Of a stretch of 64,000 nt of DNA, positions 1-9,230 are shown one piece after another. The notes beneath the pieces were generated by a model. That model was not told the DNA's origin. It did no database searches and saw nothing but the letters and a program-made list of their open reading frames with translations. This DNA comes from Adiantum capillus-veneris (taxonomy: Eukaryota; Streptophyta; Polypodiopsida; Polypodiales; Pteridaceae), in contig CM043955.1 of assembly GCA_014529385.2 (NCBI GenBank), forward strand, positions 146,166,140 to 146,230,139, given 5' to 3'. Position numbers and translations under genes: made by a program. Numbering within the stretch: the stretch's first letter is position 1; each line of letters starts with the position of its first letter.

Positions 1-2
1 TC

Positions 3-2954
3 ACTACCAAGGGATTAACTATAAAGGGAATTCTTGATGGTGGTGCGGGAGTTAGCATCGTTACAAAAGATTGTTGGGAATCCATGGGAAAACCCCGCCT
101 CAGTGTTACTAACATTGTGGTAAAGATGGCAAATGGTACCATAGCCAAACCTATGGGGATGCTCAAGGATCTTAAGATCAAAGTTCTAGGACACAAGGTA
201 CGACATACGTTCATTGTAATGGATTTCTCTAAACACCTTATGTCATATGAAATGATTTTAGGACGACCATTCATGAGGGAAGCACAAATGGTTCATGATT
301 GGTCTAAAAATCATATCTATTTGCAATTCCAAGACTCTGTCCTTAGAGTGGATTTGGTGACTGGTAAGGTACACCCCTTAGGGAGTAAAACCATTATTGA
401 TCATCGCTCTGACACCACAGTCCACTCGGCCCCACTACAATATTGTTACACTTGTAAGAAGGATACAGACATTGGCCAAGATTCTCCTTACATGGATGTG
501 TTACCGGGTATGACGGAATCAGACAACGTAGACTGGGTACACCTAGCTGCAACCATAGATACCTGGGGAAATAGAGGAACCACTTGGGTCACACCAGAGG
601 GGGAAGAGGTACCACAAATTGCACCTCTGAACATGATAAGTGCCATACATGCATCTTCTAAGGGCAAGGCAATTGTGGACCAATCTGACAGTGACACCGA
701 TAGCTCAATAGAAGACTTTGACCAACACGACTCAGACATTGACTCCCAGAGTGAAACGGATTCTGAATCTCATGAATTAAAGAGTGGAGCAAGTTCAGAG
801 TCAAAACATTCGGAAGGACCGAGCACATCAACCCATGATAGCTCCTCCGAGAGTGAAGAGGACACCAACGAGGACTCCTTTAGTGAGCCAGATCTAAATG
901 CAAATCAAAAGCAGGTCTCAAATAAGAAAAAGAAAAAATTGAAGAGGCGTCGATATCAAGCCAATGTACGTGCTAGGATAAAAGAGAAGAGATCCTCAGC
1001 AGAATGGCTCAGTTATATAGGAGCATGTGATGCTCATCGAAAATTGGTAGACGATTGGCGTGAATATCTCCAAAATGTTATGTGGTGTAGACCACGACCC
1101 CATGACATAGCCCAATTAGAGACCATAGACAAGCCAAAGTTGAGCCGCACTGCAAGGAGGCGTCAAAACCAAGAGTTAGCTCGACAACACAAGAAAGAAG
1201 AAATGGAAGCACAGACCAAAGCACAACCAGAATCCACAGACTTGCATCCTGCACCAGAACATTTCAAATCTTACACCACAGGGGAAGCAAAGGTTGTGTA
1301 CACAAAAGCCCAAAGAATACCTATCGATGGGAATAATGGAATCTATGATGGTCCGGCAATAGTTAAAGAAATAGAATTAGCTGACATCGGTGAAGAATCA
1401 AAACCTGTTTTTATTGCCCAAGACCTCACAGAAGTTGAAGAGGCGGTCCTCAAAGAGCTTCTCAAGGAATTCAAGGACGTATTCGCTTGGACATATCATG
1501 ATATGAAAGGTGTTCCACCTTCTGTGGTCCAACATACAATCCCTATGATTAGCACTGTGAAGCCCGTACAACAAAGACCCTACCCGATGAATCCTAAGTA
1601 CACAAAGATCATTCAAGAAGAACTAGAAAAGCTTATCAAATGTGGGTTCATATATCCTATTGAACACTCTGAATGGGTGTCTCCAATAGTTATCGTGCCA
1701 AAAAAGAATGGGAAACTCAGGGTGTGCGTGGACCTCAAAAAAGTTAATGCAGCTACTAGAAGAGACCATTACCCCCTACCATATTCCGAACATGTACTCG
1801 AAAGAGTTGCAGGCAAGGAAGCTTATAGCTTTCTAGATGGGTACTCAGGCTACAACCAAATCACGATAGCGCTAGAGGACCAAGCTAAAACTGCCTTCAT
1901 CACGGAATTTGGCGTGTTTGCATTTTGTGTGATGGCTTTTGGCTTAACAAATGCCCCTGCTACATTCCAACGATTAATAAACACTGCTTTTAAAGAATAT
2001 TTGAGAGAGTTTTGTGAAGCTTTCTTAGACGACCTTTGTGTTTACTCTTCTTGGAAAGAACATCTATCATGTTTGCGGAAGGTGTTTGAAAAGTGTTGGT
2101 TATATCGTATCTCATTGAACCCATTCAAATGCCAATTTTGGGTCAAGCATGGAGTTATTTTAGGGCATATAGTATCTAAGAATGGTATCTCAACCGATGA
2201 GAGCAAAATTAAAGTGATTCTAAAGTTACCACCACCAACCAATTACAAGGGAGTTCAAAGGTTCATGGGACACGTGGGTTATTATCGACGGTTTATTTTA
2301 TTTTTCGTTGAGATAGCACGTCCTTTGTACAAGCTTCTCATTGAATTTAAATGGACTGAAGAGTGTGACCAGGCCTATGAACAATTGAAGAAAACACTAG
2401 CAAGTGCTCCGATTTTAAGGACACCTAACTGGGATGTCATTTTTCATGTGCATATTGATGCATCAAACTTTGCTATTGGGTGTGTTCTCACTCAACCAGG
2501 AGAACATAAATTGGACTATCCCATTAGCTTTGCAAGCCGTCAATTGAACGATGCTGAAAGGAACTACACCACTACAGAGCGAGAAGGTTTGGCAATGGTT
2601 TATGCAGTAAAGAAATTTCGCTACTACCTTCTGGCAAACAAGTTTGTATTTTATGTGGATCATCAAGCGTTGCTGTATCTGGTAAACAAGCCATGCTCCA
2701 CAGGAAGAATCACACGATGGTTGTTAATTCTTCTGGAGTTTGATTTCACGATTGTAGTGAGACCCGGTAAAAGGCACGTCATGGCTGATCATTTGTCTCG
2801 CATACCCAAGGGTGAAGCCCCTACAGGAGTTGATGATGAATTACCCGATACTTCCCTATTCATAGTTGAGACTATGCCTGAATGGAGTGAGAACATTGTT
2901 AACTTTTTAGTTAATGGTTTTCCACCCAAGGAACTTCGTATGGATATCGCTTGA
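3..2954 (+). CDS. pol: Pol polyprotein part 1: protease, linker, RT, RNase H (5' partial)
   Basis: The frame is open from the window edge; the first ATG (84) lies inside the protease and is not a true start. Retropepsin: the active site at 36-47 reads D-G-G-A instead of D-S/T-G-A, followed by an I-L-G-R-P-F motif near 262-279. Linker (about 440-1300): an acidic Ser/Asp/Glu-rich stretch (about 670-890), then a basic cluster (about 925-1000) resembling a nuclear localisation signal. RT: about 1600-2250, with catalytic F-L-D-D at 2022-2033. RNase H: about 2440-2810, with the IDAS, REGLAMV, VDHQAL and DHLSR motifs carrying the acidic residues. The RT and RNase H active-site residues are all present. 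The frame ends in TGA (2952-2954), but integrase continues in the same frame directly after it. Confidence 0.93.
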   Translation, partial: TTKGLTIKGILDGGAGVSIVTKDCWESMGKPRLSVTNIVVKMANGTIAKPMGMLKDLKIKVLGHKVRHTFIVMDFSKHLMSYEMILGRPFMREAQMVHDWSKNHIYLQFQDSVLRVDLVTGKVHPLGSKTIIDHRSDTTVHSAPLQYCYTCKKDTDIGQDSPYMDVLPGMTESDNVDWVHLAATIDTWGNRGTTWVTPEGEEVPQIAPLNMISAIHASSKGKAIVDQSDSDTDSSIEDFDQHDSDIDSQSETDSESHELKSGASSESKHSEGPSTSTHDSSSESEEDTNEDSFSEPDLNANQKQVSNKKKKKLKRRRYQANVRARIKEKRSSAEWLSYIGACDAHRKLVDDWREYLQNVMWCRPRPHDIAQLETIDKPKLSRTARRRQNQELARQHKKEEMEAQTKAQPESTDLHPAPEHFKSYTTGEAKVVYTKAQRIPIDGNNGIYDGPAIVKEIELADIGEESKPVFIAQDLTEVEEAVLKELLKEFKDVFAWTYHDMKGVPPSVVQHTIPMISTVKPVQQRPYPMNPKYTKIIQEELEKLIKCGFIYPIEHSEWVSPIVIVPKKNGKLRVCVDLKKVNAATRRDHYPLPYSEHVLERVAGKEAYSFLDGYSGYNQITIALEDQAKTAFITEFGVFAFCVMAFGLTNAPATFQRLINTAFKEYLREFCEAFLDDLCVYSSWKEHLSCLRKVFEKCWLYRISLNPFKCQFWVKHGVILGHIVSKNGISTDESKIKVILKLPPPTNYKGVQRFMGHVGYYRRFILFFVEIARPLYKLLIEFKWTEECDQAYEQLKKTLASAPILRTPNWDVIFHVHIDASNFAIGCVLTQPGEHKLDYPISFASRQLNDAERNYTTTEREGLAMVYAVKKFRYYLLANKFVFYVDHQALLYLVNKPCSTGRITRWLLILLEFDFTIVVRPGKRHVMADHLSRIPKGEAPTGVDDELPDTSLFIVETMPEWSENIVNFLVNGFPPKELRMDIA

Positions 2955-4427
2955 AGGCTAGTAAAAGAATGTGAACCCTATTGTTTGATTGCCGGAACTC
3001 TGTATAGACTAGGCAAGGACGATATTCTTAGGCATTGTGCCCACGAGGATGAATATTTGTATATCTTGCAAGAAGCACATATGGGCATAGCAGGAGGACA
3101 TTTTTCAGGAGACCTGACTGCTAGAAAGGTGCTGCAATCAGGCTATTGGTGGCCAAATTTATTTAAGGATGCATCACTTTTTACAAAAGGGTATGATGAG
3201 TGCCAACGTTACAAGACCACACAACGCAAAGACAGAATGCCCTTACATCCTATTAAAGTAACCCAACCATTTGAAAAATGGGGCTTAGACTTTGTAGGTC
3301 CAATTAGTCCCGCAGCTCGCAACACTCAATCTCGATATATTCTAGTTGCTACGGACTATGTAACAAAGTGGGCTGAAGCTAAGGCTTCACAAAAAGCTGA
3401 CGCAAGGACAACATCTAAGTTTCTTTTTGAGAACGTTATCACAAGATTTGGTTGCCCTTTTGAAATTGTTAGTGATAATGGTACCCATTTTATAAATGAG
3501 GTAATAAGAGAGCTTACCACGACCTTTATGATATCCCACCATAAGTCTACACCTTATTACCCGCAAGCTAATGGACAAGCCGAGAGCACCAACAAGACTC
3601 TAATCTCTATTTTAACCAAGACGGTAGAAGCTCATCGCACTGATTGGGATTTGAAGTTGACATCTTCTCTATGGGCTTATCGTACTGCTTATAAAGTGGC
3701 TATTAATTGTACGCCATTCAAAATGGTATACGGCCAAGAAGCGGTTATGCCTTGGGAGTTTGTCATTCCTAGTCTTAGGGTAGCTTCACAGGAAGGATGG
3801 AATGGTAACCCCTTAACCGAGCGTTTGTATATCTTAGAAAATCTAGACGAAGAGAGACAATTGGCTGTGAAAAATGCTCTTGTGGAAAAGGATAGGAGAA
3901 AGAAGTGGTTTGATCGCCATGTGAAGGATAAAGACATCAAAGTTGGTGATAAAGTCCTTATGTATGGAGTACGTAAAGAGAAGAAAAAGTTGAAATATAC
4001 TGGTAAAGGACCATATAGAGTATGTGAAATTACCCCACAAGGTACCCTTCGTGTGGAAACTCTTGATGGAGTTGAAACCATTGGATTCCTCAATGGGAGT
4101 AAATTCAAAAGATATTATGATCCTTTAAGCCAAGAAGAACTACGGGCCACTCATCAAAAGAAGGCCGCCAAAGCACAAACCGAGTTAAACAAGATACAAG
4201 CTCAAGCTGAGGCTAAGGAGCGACAACAACGTATAAGACAAAAACGAGAGGCTAACCTTGGAGTCACAAATGCATTCCACGTGGAAATCGAAGAGGATGG
4301 GTTGGACTCTGACACACCTCTACGATACCCTATTGAGTTAAATAGTGCCTATGGAAAAGTGCTATATAACGCCTTATTGGACACGGGTGCTAAATATAAT
4401 CTGCTATCCTATGGGGTGTGGTGTTAG
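2955..4427 (+). CDS. Pol part 2: integrase plus start of second protease-like domain
   Basis: This is the continuation of the same frame after the TGA; the first ATG is 2985. The N-terminal zinc-binding part keeps both His (about 3040-3105), but the first Cys of the C-x2-C pair is Tyr (G-Y-D-E-C-Q, about 3193-3210). The catalytic core is complete: D at 3288 (LDFVGP), D at 3474 (SDNGTHF) and E at 3582 (GQAEST). The C-terminal part has the GPYRV and LNGSKFKRYY motifs, as in non-chromodomain plant Ty3 elements. After a Lys/Gln/Glu-rich helix (about 4120-4260) comes a new segment with L-L-D-T-G-A-K at about 4374-4394, resembling a second retropepsin active site. The frame is broken by TAG at 4425, and homology continues beyond it. 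Confidence 0.9.
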   Translation, partial: RLVKECEPYCLIAGTLYRLGKDDILRHCAHEDEYLYILQEAHMGIAGGHFSGDLTARKVLQSGYWWPNLFKDASLFTKGYDECQRYKTTQRKDRMPLHPIKVTQPFEKWGLDFVGPISPAARNTQSRYILVATDYVTKWAEAKASQKADARTTSKFLFENVITRFGCPFEIVSDNGTHFINEVIRELTTTFMISHHKSTPYYPQANGQAESTNKTLISILTKTVEAHRTDWDLKLTSSLWAYRTAYKVAINCTPFKMVYGQEAVMPWEFVIPSLRVASQEGWNGNPLTERLYILENLDEERQLAVKNALVEKDRRKKWFDRHVKDKDIKVGDKVLMYGVRKEKKKLKYTGKGPYRVCEITPQGTLRVETLDGVETIGFLNGSKFKRYYDPLSQEELRATHQKKAAKAQTELNKIQAQAEAKERQQRIRQKREANLGVTNAFHVEIEEDGLDSDTPLRYPIELNSAYGKVLYNALLDTGAKYNLLSYGVWC

Positions 4428-4625
4428 TTAGGGAAGCCACCTCTATCTGAGAGTATTATCCAAGTCAAGGGTGTCAGCAAGAAAAAAACTACGGTTTTTG
4501 GAATCTGGCACACTTCTGTCAGTTATGACAATGGAATTGTAGCTCAAGACTTTTTGGTCATGCCTACTGGAACTATGGAGGGTAATATAAACCTAGGCCG
4601 CACGTGGATGATAGCCACCAAATGA
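4428..4625 (+). pseudogene. Continuation of second retropepsin-like domain (after in-frame TAG)
   Basis: The frame continues after the TAG with L-G-K-P-P-L and later A-Q-D-F-L-V-M and N-L-G-R-T-W-M, ending at TGA 4623-4625. The order DTGA ... YGVW ... LGKP ... LGRxW mirrors the true protease of this family (D-G-G-A ... CWESMGKP ... ILGRPF at 36-279). The corresponding stretch of element 2 (about 56490-56850) has the same YGMW-x3-LGKP core. I infer a duplicated, diverged retropepsin fold placed after integrase. Whether it was ever catalytic is unknown. Confidence 0.65.
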
Positions 4626-5093
4626 ACTATTGATTGGGGGACTGGGGGTGTTACAACGCAAAAACCAACTCTTAGCCCTACCACTCAAGCCATAGTCCCT
4701 GAGATATTGCCTAAGGAAATAAAACCCAAGACATTGCATGTCCAGGAGGTTGAACCATACGTCCCCATAGCCCAACTCTCTAGAGCTTCAACTGATGTAG
4801 TTGAAAGAAAGCTTGAGACACACAAGAACCATCCTAATATAACAGAGAAAACATACAAGTGGGTCCCTAAAGCTTCTGTAGTGAGCATGGTTGATGCAAA
4901 AAAACGGAAACCTCGTAAGAACCGTCCCACTCACTCCAAGAAATGTAAAGAAACGTTGCGTTGGATTCCTAAACGACTATTGGAAGCCCAAGGATACTAT
5001 GAAGGAAATGATCAAATCTGGGTGCCCAAACGTAAAGTGTACTCTTACCTGTCACCTGGCCCATGTAAACCCAATCCTGTGGCTCCAAAATAA
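4626..5093 (+). CDS. W-P-K repeat region of element 1 (unrecognised family)
   Basis: Same frame as pol, with no start ATG of its own. About 150 residues, basic and rich in Lys, Pro and Thr. It contains a partial repeat Y-K-W-V-P-K-A (about 4854-4875) and one full unit (4956-5040): R-W-I-P-K-R-L-L-E-A-Q-G-Y-Y-E-G-N, then Q-I-W-V-P-K. The same unit occurs three or four times in element 2 (57157-57800), so the motif is conserved between two diverged elements. I do not recognise the family. The position after integrase is where some plant Ty3 elements carry env-like or other accessory ORFs, but no membrane segment is visible here. The frame ends in TAA 5091-5093. Confidence 0.6.
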   Translation, partial: TIDWGTGGVTTQKPTLSPTTQAIVPEILPKEIKPKTLHVQEVEPYVPIAQLSRASTDVVERKLETHKNHPNITEKTYKWVPKASVVSMVDAKKRKPRKNRPTHSKKCKETLRWIPKRLLEAQGYYEGNDQIWVPKRKVYSYLSPGPCKPNPVAPK

Positions 5094-5495
5094 ATTGAAA
5101 ATCGCGGAAAGGAAAAAATCATGGAATGTTACACACCCGCTCTAGAGCTAGTTTGGGTACCAAAGAAAGAACGATTTGTTCCACCTAGCTCAGGAACAGG
5201 GAAATCAAATGAAGCTTCTTGCTCTTCATGTAGTTCCTATACGCAAATAGAAGCTTCGACACAACCTCCACCTACCACTGTACATATCCATACAAGCACG
5301 AAAGAGTTTGCACCTCCCGGGGTAAGTTCACCACCTACAACAATGTTGCAAATAAAATCATGGGAGAGTACCTTACCACCCTTGCAACTAGATGAAACGC
5401 ATAGGGCGGTCGAAAACTATTGGTTAAAGCCTTCACCCATAACAACTTGGAACAATTGGTTTCAAAAGGTGACGACCTCATTCCAAAAGGTATGA
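5094..5495 (+). CDS. C-terminal segment of element 1 accessory region
   Basis: Still the same frame after the TAA; the first ATG is 5121. It has another W-V-P-K core (about 5151-5165, L-V-W-V-P-K-K) and then a Ser/Thr/Pro-rich tail without recognisable domains. It ends in TGA 5493-5495, only a few bases before the polypurine tract, so this is probably the natural C terminus of the long reading frame. Function unknown. Confidence 0.5.
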   Translation: MENRGKEKIMECYTPALELVWVPKKERFVPPSSGTGKSNEASCSSCSSYTQIEASTQPPPTTVHIHTSTKEFAPPGVSSPPTTMLQIKSWESTLPPLQLDETHRAVENYWLKPSPITTWNNWFQKVTTSFQKV

Positions 5496-5502
5496 TCTAC
5501 CC

Positions 5503-5516
5503 AAGGAAGGGGGGAG
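5503..5516 (+). other. Polypurine tract of element 1
   Basis: The purine run AAGGAAGGGGGGAG lies immediately before TGTTTGC, the LTR start. This is the expected plus-strand primer position for a Ty3 element and fixes the 3' LTR start at 5517. Confidence 0.8.
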
Positions 5517-5594
5517 TGTTTGCTAACATCAATCATTCACTCGCTCCCCTCTCAACCTTCCTCCCTGACCTCTCAATTCCAATCTTAGGGAATG

Positions 5595-5604
5595 TATATA
5601 TATA
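5595..5604 (+). promoter_or_regulatory. TATA box of element 1 LTR
   Basis: TATATATATA about 80 bases inside the LTR, followed by a C/A-rich leader. Position and sequence fit an LTR promoter; no transcription evidence. Confidence 0.5.
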
Positions 5605-5775
5605 GCCTTATACTCACAAAAAACAAAAATAGTAAAGAGCAAGAGCGACTAGCAACGAGAGAGCACCCTATCAGATCTTACATATAAGTCCAAATTCACC
5701 GTGTCAATTCAAGCAACACACAAAAACAACTCTTATGTTTTAAAGGCCTAACCAAATCTATCTGTATTGTCAGAA

Positions 5776-6198
5776 ATGGCTACTTCACCAGAGGCATGCA
5801 CTTCTATTTTTGATGAAAGGTACCCTTTGTCTTTTCCTCAAGTGTTCTACGTATGCTACCCTATACTTTCTTGAGAATGGGATTTGATAGAGAGCCTTGC
5901 ATGTGAGAGAAATTTTGAGGAGCTAGAATGGCTGATACGTCTATGGCTAACTAGTGATCCCTACCCAGTAGCGAATGTGTCTCCAGTGGCACATGCTTAT
6001 TCTTTTGCACAAGATGAGTATCCACGCATCGCGAGGTTCTTGATTAGCATGCTTGCACAAGAGGATGATGAAGAGGAACTAATAGAGACCGAGGAAGACT
6101 ATGGCCTCACGGACAACGATTTTATTTATCTAGATGATGAGGATAGAGGCCTAGCCTTAGGGTGGCCACCCGGTTTATATAATATCCTCTTTCCTTGA
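5776..6198 (+). CDS. LTR-embedded orphan ORF (about 140 codons with one in-frame TGA)
   Basis: An ATG at 5776 in a fair plant context (GAAATGGC) opens 32 codons and ends at TGA 5872-5874. The same frame continues to TGA 6196-6198; its longer open part is 5884-6198 (104 codons). The product would have a Leu/Trp-rich middle (E-E-L-E-W-L-I-R-L-W) and an acidic stretch (E-D-D-E-E-E-L) near the C terminus. No family recognised. It lies downstream of the LTR TATA box, so it would be in the leader of the retroelement transcript. It could be a chance ORF, but its composition is protein-like. Whether the TGA is a mutation or separates two ORFs is unknown. Confidence 0.35.
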
Positions 6199-7716
6199 TT
6201 CTAAAAGGGGTGACAGATAGGTAGGTTAGGGGTCTAGATTGTGTTTTGAGTTTGTTTTTTAGGAGTTTTAATTTTTCACACTGACATGCCTCCTAGAGGT
6301 ATAGTGCCTGTTTTTGGATGTGTTAGGTAGGATTTATATGGATCTCCATCCACATGGCTAAGGACATCTGCTTCAACGAAATGAGCCACTCCATACCTCC
6401 AGGTGTACTACTTTCCATGATTCATGTTGGTGGATATGTGTAATTGCTAATAATGATTTTTCATGCTTTGTTTGAGTGCAATAGTTATGATTGTTATCTG
6501 CCATTATAGATGTATAAATTTGTCTTTGCTTAAGTTGATTGAACTCCAGTTTAATCTTATGGATGAGCCTGGAGATTAGGAGACCGTGACTTTAGGTTAA
6601 CTCATTTACTTGACCACTAGGCCTAGCTAATAAAATTATCCAAGTATTTGAGACCTTAGGAATGTTTTAGGCAGAGAAAGGCTTGCTCACTTAAACAACA
6701 AAAAACACTAGTGCGAATACCAAGGAAATGGAAGCAAAAAAAAAAAAAAAAAACATAAGTGCCACAAATGAAAATCCTTACGCTGGAAGAGGAATCTTGG
6801 CTTGAATTGGTACTTCACTCACATGTATTGTCTATGGTACTAGAGCCCTAGAGGTTCCCAGTGTGGGCGCTTTTCCTTCAGAAGCAAAAAACCCCGGACA
6901 TACAAAATAAGCACACACGTCACATGATTGTGACCCAAAGTAAAAAAGTATTAAAAAAAAAGAAAAAAAAAGAAAAAAGAAAAATTAAAAGACTTCCATT
7001 GAGCTTACAGTTAACATTTCAAGCTTTTGTTTGCAATTGTGAGAGCGAGTTGGCTAATCAAAGCTGAAAAGCATAATTAGGGAATCTTGCATTTAGATAA
7101 TCTTCTTAGCTTAGCTAGTACTAGAGTAGTTGTTTTAACCTTAGTCATAGCTAACTAATTGATAGACTCACCCATAAGCTCAAAAATCTTGATTAATTAA
7201 TTTACTCAAAGTGCAATTTATTTGTCCTTAATGGCAGTCTAACATTTCATAAATCTTGCATTTACTCATTTCCACATGTACTTTACATTCCCCTCATGAT
7301 TTATGGCAATATAATTCCGCTTGCTAAAACAGTGACTTTGCCTTGCAGATTCAAATCTAGATGCTCTACAACATGGACATACCAAGCTTCAACTCAATAG
7401 CTTCCGAGGACGCAATGTTAACCCTCGTGGCTCACGGACACCCTATCACCTACGACGGACACCGTAACCGTATTATTTATTTAAGTAGAGTCAGGCACCG
7501 GGCTTGTCGGTCCAATAGGGAAAGGTAGAGTAATCGCCGATGAGAGGCGCACTCTAATACGAACATGCTAGAATTAGTTGGCTAAGCATGGGTGCCCAAG
7601 TGCGAATGGGGTGAGCTCACATAAAAACCAATTAAACCTAAAATTGAGTCATTCTCTCATTGTGCAATAGAAGCTGCTCTTGCTCCATCTCCACCTTCTC
7701 CTTCACCATCTCCTAG
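6199..7716. other. Non-coding AT-rich region
   Basis: No convincing ORF. It holds an A-run (about 6738-6754) and an A-rich segment (about 6945-6990), probably LTR remainder or flanking repeat debris. 7400-7560 is GC-richer, but I recognise nothing in it. Confidence 0.5.
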
Positions 7717-7725
7717 TGTGTGTGC

Positions 7726-7806
<81 letters not shown>
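7717..7806. repeat. Compound microsatellite (GT)n(GA)n
   Basis: A GT run with one interruption (7717-7742) passes directly into about 32 GA units (7743-7806). Long ORFs on either strand here are artefacts of the repeat. Confidence 0.97.
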
Positions 7807-7808
<2 letters not shown>

Positions 7809-8684
7809 CGATTGAGCGTTGCGGCGGCACGACGATGGCGAGGCAGTTGAGCGCGGCGTAGCGGCGTCTCCCTCTTCTTCGCGGCGCGGGAATCCTTCAT
7901 TCGCAACTACGCAGGAAGGTGAGTGACACACCGTTCTTCCTTGTGAGCTTGTCTGTTGTATGACTGTGTGCTAGGAGCCTTTGTGGCTCGCACACGGCGC
8001 GTAGCAAGTCCCTAGCCTTGACAGGTCTCCAACCCTGAGCTATAAGAGCACCATTGTACCATGAAATGAACATAATAGAAAAAGTTACTATTTTTAGCAG
8101 TTTTTCGAATTCTGTCAGTGCCATGATGTTTAGAATGTTTTAAAGCTTCGAAATGTGAATTAAAATAATTTTTGTAAAAAAATTCCAAAAATAGTAAGTT
8201 TTTGGTCACCCGACCTGTCCAGTTTTGACCGCCTCGAAAAACTGCACCCGTACCCCGAACTTGAAAAAAATGCATTTTCGGACCCTGGGGGCTGCTAAAT
8301 ATGGCAGGTACTCGGACCAGTACGCCTTAGTTAGAGCTTAGTATAACAATTTACGGCATTAAATTCCGACTCGTATGGGCCGTTTTAGCCTAAAACCAAT
8401 TTTTCCTAAAGTTGTGCGGGGAGGCACTGGGGCTCGAGGCTGTGTGGGAGCAGGGTCCAGGCCACTCAGAGCCAGCTTTAGCAGCTAGGGGGCGCCCTCT
8501 TGTCTTGTGGGAGTTGTGGGAGAGTTGCCAAACTTGAGAGAGAGTGTGAGAGTCAGTTAGACTAGCTAACTGGACACTTGGTAGGCATGTAACTAGACTT
8601 GCCATGCATGAAGTGAGTGCTCATTCAGATGGTTGTAGCAGCTAGGATCAATTTTCAGCATGGAGAGGCCTATTTAAGAGTGTG
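7807..8684. other. Unclassified region between SSRs
   Basis: 7807-7920 is GC-rich; 8020-8420 has A/T-rich sequence without motifs. Both strands carry only short ORFs with no recognisable protein. Nothing assignable. Confidence 0.5.

Positions 8685-8769
<85 letters not shown>
8685..8769. repeat. Compound microsatellite (CT)n(CA)n
   Basis: About 13 CT units followed by about 29 CA units. Confidence 0.97.
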
Positions 8770-8771
<2 letters not shown>

Positions 8772-9230
8772 TGGGGAGGTGCTGCTGGTACACACACAGT
8801 TTTTGAAGGAGAAGCAAGGTGGGAGGTGCTGCCAAAATTCTCATCTTGAGGATTCATTGGATCAGAAAATCGAGAGGATTTTCAGCCCCTAATCACGGTA
8901 ATCATGGTTTAATTCTTGCTCTTCTTAATTCTCTTCATTATTCTTCAAATTCCTCATTTACTATGCTTAATCTTAGCTATAATTCCCAATAGCTGCTCTC
9001 TAAGTTTACATAACTATACTCCATTACATAATCATCATTCAATTAGCTAATTTATGCAGCCATTCATTCTTAATCAATGATTAATACATGATTAGGAGAG
9101 ATTTCTCTCTCTAGGCATCATAGTAATTAATTGACAAGCCGGTAATGATGTAGATTTGATGAAATTCATTCTTTTACCACACAATATTGGTGTAACTAAG
9201 ATAGATTCAATTTTCTCATACATTAAGATG

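Larger units (their letters stand above)
1..5516 (+). mobile_element. Ty3/gypsy retrotransposon, element 1 (internal region, 5' part outside window)
   Basis: The region reads in one frame from position 3 to 5495 as protease, acidic/basic linker, reverse transcriptase, RNase H, integrase, a second protease-like domain and a W-P-K repeat region. It is followed by a polypurine tract (5503-5516) and an LTR starting at 5517. The order RT-RH-integrase is that of Ty3/gypsy. The end of the integrase lacks a chromodomain, unlike the chromovirus at 15.6 kb, so a Tat/Athila-like (non-chromovirus) lineage is likely. Gag and the 5' LTR lie upstream of the window. Internal stop codons show that this copy is not a normal active element. 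Confidence 0.93.
5517..6200 (+). repeat. 3' LTR of element 1 (right edge not determined)
   Basis: It starts with TG after the polypurine tract. A TATA-like run lies at 5595-5604, followed by an A-rich leader. The 5' LTR is outside the window, so the right edge cannot be fixed by comparison; the LTR may extend well past 6200. It contains a small reading frame (next entry). Confidence 0.6.

Noticed and set aside
3689-4108. 139-codon minus-strand ORF
   Set aside because: Antisense shadow of the integrase frame, which has clear domain motifs; the antisense product matches nothing.
4707-5093. Envelope-like protein after integrase
   Set aside because: No signal peptide, hydrophobic transmembrane segment or surface/TM cleavage site is visible; the sequence is basic and Trp-Pro-Lys rich.
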